Source: Actinomycetota bacterium (GTDB taxonomy: Bacteria > Acidobacteriota > Blastocatellia > Chloracidobacteriales > Chloracidobacteriaceae). Taken from it: a DNA stretch of 11,788 nt. The translations under genes and the position numbers were made by a program. Within the stretch, counting starts at the first letter, position 1, and the number at the start of each line of letters is the position of its first letter. The stretch lies in assembly GCA_013298335.1 (NCBI GenBank), contig JAAFHI010000038.1:1-11788 (forward strand). The letters run 5' to 3'. The notes below the pieces were generated by a model. That model was not told the origin of the DNA. It ran no database searches and saw only the letters and a list, made by a program, of their open reading frames with translations. This document shows positions 6,619-11,788 of this stretch, one piece after another.

Positions 6619-6650
6619 AAAAAAGGAAGCGGTTTGTTTCCGCTTCCTTT
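6619..6650 (-). terminator. Intrinsic terminator downstream of the serpin gene
   Basis: AAAGGAAGCGG (6622-6632) and CCGCTTCCTTT (6640-6650) form a perfect 11-bp stem with a 7-base loop. Read on the - strand the stem ends in a run of six Ts. It lies about 190 bp beyond the serpin stop codon, after repeat pair 3, and just upstream of bchG. It separates the two transcription units. Confidence 0.75.
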
Positions 6651-6709
6651 CAACATCGCTTATTGAATTGGCTTACGCAATGAAAAATCCGAAGTCTCGG
6701 GCGTCTTGA

Positions 6710-6828
6710 GAGTCTGGAGGGTCTTGGGAGTCCGGGAGACCCGGCGGATTCAGCCAGATGAACCAATCAACCACAGAACAGTCTTACAAACTATGCGACG
6801 CCCAAGACTCCCAAGACCCTCCAGACTC
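6710..6828. repeat. Inverted repeat pair 3 made of ~9-base GGAGTCTTG-like units
   Basis: Arms at 6710-6732 and 6806-6828 are perfect 23-bp reverse complements with 73 bp between them. Weaker similarity extends outward to about 6701 and 6840. The arms contain near-tandem copies of a ~9-base unit (TGGGAGTCT / GGAGGGTCT). The extended right arm ends just before the serpin stop codon at 6843, so the element lies in the 3' untranslated region of the serpin message, ahead of the terminator at 6619-6650. The sequence differs from pairs 1 and 2 but the architecture is the same. Confidence 0.85.
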
Positions 6829-6842
6829 CCAAGACTCCAGGA

Positions 6843-8129
6843 CTATCCGGCGGGGTTGGTCACCCGACCGAAGAACAACACCGCGCCGCTCCGGTTGTCG
6901 CGAATGACGAACAGGAACGGGTGATCGGCCCGGAAAACGACCGGCTGGGTCGGCTGGCGGATGGACGTCGTCTGCATGAGCACGCCGGTTGCGGCGGCGG
7001 CCTCCGTTCCCTCTTCATTCACGTCGACAAACGCCTTGTGGACGACGCTGCTGATGAAAAGCTGCTCCGCCGTACACATGCCCGAAAAATCGGCCTGCGG
7101 CGTGAAGGCGAGGCTCATCCCGAGCGCGCCCAGTTGCTGCCCAAGCCCAAACGACGACGTCAGCTTGAATTTCGGCAATCCGACCTGTACCTCGCGGGCA
7201 CTTCCCTGGGTCGTCCAGGTCGTGAGGTTCTCGAAGGTCAGCGTTTTTTCAAAGGCGGGCAGACCGTTCGGCTGGCGCGGCAGAAAGACGACCATCGAGA
7301 GGTCATTCCCCTTGTAGGGCAGGGTCAGCGCCTGGAATCCGTTGCCTTCAAAGTATTTGTAGCTCCCGGTCCGGTTCATCATGGCGACCGTCGAGGTCCC
7401 TCCGGCGGCGAGTTTGAAGGTGTCGTTGGGATTCGTGCCGTCCTTGTCGAATTTCGAGGCCCAGTCTCCCTTGAAGTAGATCGCGTTGGTCAGAATCAGC
7501 CGCATCGCCGGGGTGACGCTTCCCTTCGGCAGCAGGTCGGTGATTTTGGCGTTGGTCTGTTTCTCGACCCAGTCGTTGATGGTTTTCCGGGCGCCTTCGG
7601 GATTGCCCTTGTAATCGACCGAATGCTGGCCCGCCCCGTAAAACGTACCGGAATCCTTCAGAAAATCGGGCTGGAAGGGCGTTCCCGCCTGTCCCCAGAG
7701 GGCGTTGGCGACCGCCAGCACGTAGGGCCGCTCGCCCTTGGCGTTGAGCAGTTCATTCTGGGCCGCGAGGGCCCGGTGCGGAATGCCGTTCGGAAACTGA
7801 AGGGCGGCGTTCATCTGGGTCAGCGTCGCGCCGCGGGCGCCGAGCGACGTCATGGCCAGCGCGCTTTCAATGCTGTAGGGCGAAAAAAAGGTGTTTTCAG
7901 GCGACGTTTTACCAAGTTGGTGCAGCAGTGCCAGCGCAAAACGGTTGTTGCCGACGGCGGCATCCCTGGGATCGGTGGTCACGGGAACATTCTCCTTCGC
8001 GGGTGACGGCCTGGCCGGCGTTTTCGAAACCGGTTTCGGTTTCCGTCTGGTTTGTGATTCGCTGATGCCGCCGAACATCGAGAAGGCGACGGCGATTCCG
8101 GTGATGAAGACGAGTGCGCGTTTCGACAT
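6843..8129 (-). CDS. Secreted serpin (serine-type protease inhibitor, inhibitory type)
   Basis: The product is 428 residues. ATG 8129 has AAGGAG 9 bp upstream. Residues 1-25 are a signal peptide (a basic start, then LVFITGIAVAFSMFGG), followed by a Lys/Pro-rich spacer to ~50 and a full serpin fold of ~370 residues. Family landmarks are NTFFSPYSIESALAMTSLGA, the LTNAIYFKGDWASKF strand, LPYKGNDLSMVVFLP, the VHKAFVDVNEEGTEAAAAT hinge and C-terminal ADHPFLFVIRD...VLFFGRVTNP. The hinge has Gly at P15, Thr at P14 and Ala at P12-P9, which predicts an inhibitory serpin that traps its target by loop insertion. Counting as in alpha-1-antitrypsin puts the scissile bond at Thr388-Ser389, so a protease accepting a small residue is expected. 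It acts outside the cytoplasm. It lies 53 bp downstream of the MFS gene and may be co-transcribed with it. Confidence 0.95.
   Translation of the reverse strand: MSKRALVFITGIAVAFSMFGGISESQTRRKPKPVSKTPARPSPAKENVPVTTDPRDAAVGNNRFALALLHQLGKTSPENTFFSPYSIESALAMTSLGARGATLTQMNAALQFPNGIPHRALAAQNELLNAKGERPYVLAVANALWGQAGTPFQPDFLKDSGTFYGAGQHSVDYKGNPEGARKTINDWVEKQTNAKITDLLPKGSVTPAMRLILTNAIYFKGDWASKFDKDGTNPNDTFKLAAGGTSTVAMMNRTGSYKYFEGNGFQALTLPYKGNDLSMVVFLPRQPNGLPAFEKTLTFENLTTWTTQGSAREVQVGLPKFKLTSSFGLGQQLGALGMSLAFTPQADFSGMCTAEQLFISSVVHKAFVDVNEEGTEAAAATGVLMQTTSIRQPTQPVVFRADHPFLFVIRDNRSGAVLFFGRVTNPAG
6957..7016 (-). other. Serpin reactive-centre loop
   Basis: Serpin residues 372-391 run from the EEGTEAAAAT hinge to the TTSIR segment. 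Small residues at P12-P9 and Gly at P15 are the inhibitory signature. The predicted P1-P1' is Thr-Ser; a shift by one or two residues (Ser-Ile, Ile-Arg) is possible. Confidence 0.65.
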
Positions 8130-8182
8130 GTGAGTGCGCTCCTTGAAAGAAAATCCTATTCCGCCTGCTTTGACGTTCGATG

Positions 8183-9475
8183 TCAGACGGGGTTCCGCGA
8201 AAGGTGCTCTTCCGAAACGTCGAAGGACTCCGCGACGGCGTCAATCGGCCACACCAGAATCACGATCATCCACAAAACGGCGACCAGTCCCGCCGCGCCC
8301 GCCGTTCCGAAGGTCACCGTCCGGGCCGTCAGGTGCCAGACGTCGAGGGCGTGGCCGATGAGCCAGAGAAATCCCGCCATCGAAAGCGTCATGAGTCCGA
8401 ACTCGATGGAAAAGATGCGCCCGCGGAGGTCTTCCGGGATCATGCGCTGCAAAATCGTCGTGCTCGACACCCAGAGCAGACTTCCGCAGGCCGTAATCAG
8501 AATCGTCGCGAACACGACCACCCACAGATTCGGCGCAAAACCCCAGATGCCGAAGAACGACGCCCGCAGAAAGAACAAAAGAAGAATCCCCCAGGCGATG
8601 CTCAGGCGCGGCAAACGCATGTACCACCCGGTGAAAATCGCCCCCACCAGCGCCCCCAGCCCGTGGGCCCCGTTGAGGATGCCGACCGACAGCGCGCCCT
8701 CGTTTCCGAGCGGAAAAATCTGTTGTCCATAGACGACCGCCAGCAGCCAGACACCGCTGCCGGCGATGGAAATCCCGCTTTTCACCAGCACGACCGCCAG
8801 CACCGCCGGATTGGACCCGAGGTACTTCACCGCCGCGAGGAATCCGCCGCCGCGTTCCTTCGCCGCCGCGTCGGTCGTTTCCACCCGTTTGTACTGCGGC
8901 ATTCGCCAGAGAATGCTCGCCGATACCAGAAACGAGGCCGAATCGCACAGAAACGCGTTTGAAATTCCCCACCGGTCGGCGATGAGGCCGCCCAGAAATC
9001 CGCCGACGCCGAGCGTCACCGACCAGGTCACGCTCGAAAGGCCGTTGGCGGCCACCCGTTCGTTCGGTTTAGAAACGGCGGGAATCAGTGCCTGTCGCGC
9101 CGGTTCGAAAAAGGCCACCAGCGACGCCTGAACGCCGGCCAGACCATAGAGCAGCCACAACTTCGACGGCCCGTCCACAAACAGAAAACCGAGCACGACC
9201 ACCATCCGCGACAGATCGGTGATGATCATCACGGTCCGCCGGTCGAACCGGTCGGCGACCACGCCCGCAATCGGACTGAGCAGCGGAAACATCAGCATTT
9301 GCAGGATGATGAGCCAGCCCGCGCCTTCCGCCCCCGGCGTGTAGCGATGAATCAGTTGCATCAGCGCGGCATAGTTCAGCCAGTCGCCGATTTCGCTGAC
9401 GATCTGCGCCGACCAGACCCGCCGAAACGCCGGGTTGGCCCGAATAAGCTGTAAAAATCCGACTTGTGCCGCCAT
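8183..9475 (-). CDS. MFS transporter, DHA3/EntS-like efflux type
   Basis: The product is 430 residues. ATG 9475 has a modest GGTGA about 8 bp upstream and begins right before the conserved FLQLIRANPAFRRVWSAQI segment. A TTG 23 codons further upstream is in frame but adds poorly hydrophobic sequence. About 12 membrane helices are apparent. The motif A region GVVADRFDRRTVMI (residues 71-84) lies between helices 2 and 3, and the second-half counterpart ILQRMIPEDLRGRIFSI has the RG..R pattern of drug/siderophore exporters of the MFS_3 group. VAFFEPARQALIP is also typical. It probably exports a small molecule by proton antiport; the substrate cannot be told. The stop codon lies 53 bp before the serpin gene, with no terminator between them. 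Confidence 0.9.
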   Translation of the reverse strand: MAAQVGFLQLIRANPAFRRVWSAQIVSEIGDWLNYAALMQLIHRYTPGAEGAGWLIILQMLMFPLLSPIAGVVADRFDRRTVMIITDLSRMVVVLGFLFVDGPSKLWLLYGLAGVQASLVAFFEPARQALIPAVSKPNERVAANGLSSVTWSVTLGVGGFLGGLIADRWGISNAFLCDSASFLVSASILWRMPQYKRVETTDAAAKERGGGFLAAVKYLGSNPAVLAVVLVKSGISIAGSGVWLLAVVYGQQIFPLGNEGALSVGILNGAHGLGALVGAIFTGWYMRLPRLSIAWGILLLFFLRASFFGIWGFAPNLWVVVFATILITACGSLLWVSSTTILQRMIPEDLRGRIFSIEFGLMTLSMAGFLWLIGHALDVWHLTARTVTFGTAGAAGLVAVLWMIVILVWPIDAVAESFDVSEEHLSRNPV

Positions 9476-9636
9476 CGTCCGATCACCGCATGTATATAAG
9501 GATGAAAAGCGCGCGATGTTTTCACGCCACGGGGGAAAGCGCAAACCGGGGCAGGAAAAGGGATCGGGGGCCAGGAATCAGGGATCAGAATGGCCGGAAT
9601 CCAATGAACGTCCCCATACCAGTTCCGGCGCCCATG

Positions 9637-9671
9637 AAAAAGCGGGCGATGTTCCGAAGAACACCGCCCGC
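9637..9671 (-). terminator. Strong intrinsic terminator with UUCG loop for the DUF4394 gene
   Basis: On the - strand a 13-bp stem, GCGGGCGGTGTTC with GAACATCGCCCGC, closes a TTCG tetraloop and is followed by TTTTT. The one irregular pair is a G-U wobble in the - strand RNA but an A-C mismatch in the + strand RNA. The hairpin is therefore tuned to - strand transcription. It lies 30 bp beyond the stop codon at 9702. Confidence 0.9.
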
Positions 9672-9701
9672 CGATTCGTTCGAAAACGAACCCCGATACG
9701 A

Positions 9702-11435
9702 CTAACGAACCAGGGTGGCCTTGACGTTCGACATGTTCAAGGTGCTCGGCGCACCCTTTTCGGGAACGAACGTGGCGGAAAGGATCGGGTTGCCGGACTT
9801 GTCGAAGCCGGTCACTTCAACCGAAATCTTTCCGATGAGGCGCGGCGACGCCGAAGCGCGGCCCTTCCGGTTGACCGGAGTTTCGACATCCGGGGAGTTG
9901 ATTGGCGGCGGGACCGAACCGATCGTCGCGAAGACGCTGACGATGAAGCGGAACCGACGAACCTGGGGGAGCACGATCTGGAAGTTGGTCGCCTGAGCGT
10001 TCTGGGGCGGCATCGAGGCAGCAATCGCCTGGGTCGAGCCGACCAGACCGCCGGAGCAGGCGGCGGCGTTGAAATCGTCCGCCGAACGCAGACGGAAGGG
10101 ATTGACCGGGGGCACGCCGTTGGCGGCCTGGAGTTCAATCACGCGATAGAACGGATTGGTGAGGGTGTTGGTGCTGATGTTGGTCAGCGTGACGTTGAGG
10201 TTGTACTGCGTTCCGTTGTAGCCGAGGCCCGTGCAGAACGCGGGGGCGACGCCACCGAGGTTCTGCTGCGTGACGACAAACGAAACCTGGCTGTCAACGT
10301 TCCCGGCAGTCGTGGCGGCAATGCTCACGGCATAGGAACGGGTGAAGGGACCGCCGGTACCGGTGGCCGTCACGTCAAAGTTGAAGGTGCCCGCGGCGCT
10401 GGGCGTTCCCGAAAGCACACCGGCGGAAGACAGGGTCAGACCGGTGGGCAGCGCGCCGGCGGTCACGCCAAACGTATACGAACCGGTGCCCTGGAAAACG
10501 AACACGGAGTGGTTGTAGGCAGTGCCGACCCGACCATTCGGGAACGTGAAGCGGTTGGAAATGTCGAGGCTGGCCGGACCGGAAATGGTCACGCCAAGGG
10601 AGCCGACAGTCGTGAGCACGCCGCCGTTCGGACCGCCGCCGACCTGGCCGTTGACGCCGCCCTGAGTGACGAGGGTGCTGTTGAATGCGTCAAGGTCATA
10701 TTGGGTGGTCGTGTTGGTGGCGGGGGGAGGCGTCGGATTCGGGGTCGAGTTCGCGCCGGGGAAGTTTTCCGAATAGGCCGTGGCAACGACCTGCGGAGTG
10801 CCGGGGTTCAGGGCCGTGTCGACGCCGGCGACCGCGCCCGTGTCCGGGTTGATCCGGAAGTTCTGCCCGTTGTCGCTGACGATGCGAAGCAGATTGTTGT
10901 TGGCATTGGCACGCGGGTTGAAATTGACGCCGAACCGCGTTCCGCTCAGGCCGGTGGAAAACGTGCCCGAACCGACCTGCGTCGCGACGCCGGTGGCGGT
11001 GTTGATGATGTAGAGCCGGTTCGTCGAACCGACAGCGTAAAGGGTCGCGGTCGGGAACACCGAAGGACGGAAGTCCATGCCGACGATCTCTTCGCCCGAC
11101 TGCAAGCCGGTGATGGTGACCGACGTTTCAACCTGGCCGGGCGTCAGCGCCTGGAACGAAACCAGGGTGCCCACGGTGGTCAGACCGAAAATCGTGTCCG
11201 GGGTCGGGGCAATGGCGATGGAACGAACCGGAGAGGGAGAGCCGATGCTGCCAACCAGCGTCGCCGCGCCGGTCGAAAGGTTGACCCGATAGAGTTGGGT
11301 GTTGATGACCGCGTACGCCACCTCGGTGGAAAGTGACTGGGCCTGGCCGGTCGCGCCGGAAAGCCAAAACATCCCGGCCAGCAGGCAGACAACGGCCGAT
11401 CGCATAAAAAAGCCGATCTTCGCGAATCCGTTCAT
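9702..11435 (-). CDS. Exported protein with DUF4394 and putative Ig (He_PIG) domains
   Basis: The product is 577 residues. ATG 11435 is preceded by AAAGGAT at ~5-6 bp and begins a signal peptide (helix MRSAVVCLLAGMFWLSGA, likely cut after GQA near residue 32). The frame to 11540 adds 35 hydrophilic residues and is not used. Residues ~36-293 match DUF4394, with repeated blades such as LYRVNLSTGAATLVG and LYIINTATGVATQVG, FRINPDTGAVAG and the ending LDIS; a Pro/Thr-rich insert lies at 230-242. Residues ~295-373 are a putative Ig-like domain (GRVGTAYNHSV, TAGALPTGLTLSSAGVLSGTPSAAGTFNFDVTATG). The last ~200 residues are an unassigned beta-rich domain with the only two mature Cys (401, 460), a possible disulfide. 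There is no sorting signal or anchor. DUF4394 proteins are extracellular and of unknown role. The gene is probably monocistronic. Confidence 0.9.
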   Translation of the reverse strand: MNGFAKIGFFMRSAVVCLLAGMFWLSGATGQAQSLSTEVAYAVINTQLYRVNLSTGAATLVGSIGSPSPVRSIAIAPTPDTIFGLTTVGTLVSFQALTPGQVETSVTITGLQSGEEIVGMDFRPSVFPTATLYAVGSTNRLYIINTATGVATQVGSGTFSTGLSGTRFGVNFNPRANANNNLLRIVSDNGQNFRINPDTGAVAGVDTALNPGTPQVVATAYSENFPGANSTPNPTPPPATNTTTQYDLDAFNSTLVTQGGVNGQVGGGPNGGVLTTVGSLGVTISGPASLDISNRFTFPNGRVGTAYNHSVFVFQGTGSYTFGVTAGALPTGLTLSSAGVLSGTPSAAGTFNFDVTATGTGGPFTRSYAVSIAATTAGNVDSQVSFVVTQQNLGGVAPAFCTGLGYNGTQYNLNVTLTNISTNTLTNPFYRVIELQAANGVPPVNPFRLRSADDFNAAACSGGLVGSTQAIAASMPPQNAQATNFQIVLPQVRRFRFIVSVFATIGSVPPPINSPDVETPVNRKGRASASPRLIGKISVEVTGFDKSGNPILSATFVPEKGAPSTLNMSNVKATLVR

Positions 11436-11788
11436 GGAATATCCTTTCAAGTTGTCGTGGAAAGTGAGTGGGAAGCGATCTTCACCGGTTCGGAAGAGCG
11501 TGGAATGAGCCTCGCCACGGTGAAGGTTCATTTCGAACAAGAAAAAATTCGAGGGAGAGGGTTGAGGTTGCCGAGCAAGCCGTCTCGCGGGGTAGAACCG
11601 GGCGGCTTGCGGCCGGATGGGAGAAAATTCCAGATCTGGCGGTTTCCTTTGGATACATTGACCAAAAATCGGTGTTCATGCCCGTGGAAACCACACGGCA
11701 CTGTACGTCGTGGACCAATTGGCGGGTCTGAGCCGTCTACGGGTCAGGCGGGCGAATTGGATTCACTTGCAAGCAGGATGGAATAACA
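11436..11788. other. Upstream region of the DUF4394 gene; no gene seen
   Basis: These 353 bases hold short overlapping frames on both strands (up to 109 codons), all without a convincing ribosome site, domain or hydrophobic pattern. The region should contain the promoter of the gene starting at 11435, but I see no convincing -35/-10 pair. No tRNA fold or terminator was recognised. Confidence 0.5.
11441..11447 (-). promoter_or_regulatory. Ribosome binding site fixing the start at 11435
   Basis: On the - strand AAAGGAT lies 5 bases before ATG 11435, and the encoded protein then begins directly with a signal peptide. This excludes the longer frame that reaches 11540. Confidence 0.7.

Noticed and set aside
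6921..8006. A 361-codon open frame on the + strand
   Set aside because: It is antisense to the serpin, whose signal peptide, hinge and C-terminal signature are unmistakable on the - strand.
8180..8962. A 260-codon + frame opposite the MFS gene
   Set aside because: Its composition (Arg, His, Gln, Pro) is typical of an antisense shadow and it shows no motif.
9492..9498. TATATA as a -10 element for the MFS gene
   Set aside because: It is the right distance upstream, but no -35 element at 16-18 bp spacing is visible; the nearest candidate is about 20 bp away.
9435..11336. A 633-codon open frame on the + strand
   Set aside because: It is antisense to the DUF4394/Ig protein, is very rich in Arg, Gly and Asp/Glu, has no domain pattern and starts inside the MFS gene. 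It is a codon-bias shadow.
11457..11786. A 109-codon + frame near the window end
   Set aside because: It has no ribosome site, several overlapping alternative frames and no domain or hydrophobic signal. It overlaps the upstream region of the DUF4394 gene.

Overview
The window looks like chromosome of a chlorophototrophic bacterium, most probably an acidobacterium of the Chloracidobacterium type (Blastocatellia). This is an inference. The DNA is GC-rich. It carries a bacteriochlorophyll synthase gene (bchG), an ArsA/Get3-type ATPase gene and a small gene whose product matches the chlorosome baseplate protein CsmA, all on one strand. Its neighbours (a serpin, and a DUF4394 protein with a putative Ig domain) are of kinds I associate with heterotrophic Acidobacteriota. 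No rRNA, tRNA, CRISPR array, transposase or phage gene was seen.

Layout. 1-2052 (+) is the 3' part of a NorD/CbbO-type von Willebrand A protein, closed by a strong two-way terminator at 2064-2114. 2131-3354 (-) encodes a soluble protein of unknown function with a possible bacterial PH-like N-terminal domain. 3527-3868 (+) is a small zinc-ribbon protein. 3991-4221 (-) is the CsmA-like protein, 4452-5636 (-) the ArsA-like ATPase with a C-terminal HSP20-like domain, and 5663-6580 (-) BchG. 6843-8129 (-) is a secreted inhibitory-type serpin and 8183-9475 (-) an MFS exporter just upstream of it. 9702-11435 (-) is an exported DUF4394/putative-Ig protein with its own UUCG-loop terminator. 11436-11788 holds no gene that I can support.

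How the genes may work together. bchG and arsA are 26 bp apart and probably co-transcribed; csmA follows 230 bp later on the same strand. BchG makes esterified bacteriochlorophyll a. CsmA binds that pigment in the chlorosome baseplate. The ATPase lacks arsenic-binding cysteines and resembles protein-targeting ATPases, so it may help place CsmA or other envelope proteins. That last step is a hypothesis. The MFS gene and the serpin may form a second, unrelated two-gene unit.

The spacers hold three pairs of inverted repeats: 3465-3481/3901-3917, 4285-4309/4419-4443 and 6710-6732/6806-6828. The arms are built wholly or partly from 7- or 9-base tandem units, and two pairs lie directly behind stop codons. 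They look like a recurring intergenic element family. Most other long open frames, including very long ones antisense to arsA, the serpin and the DUF4394 gene, are codon-bias shadows.
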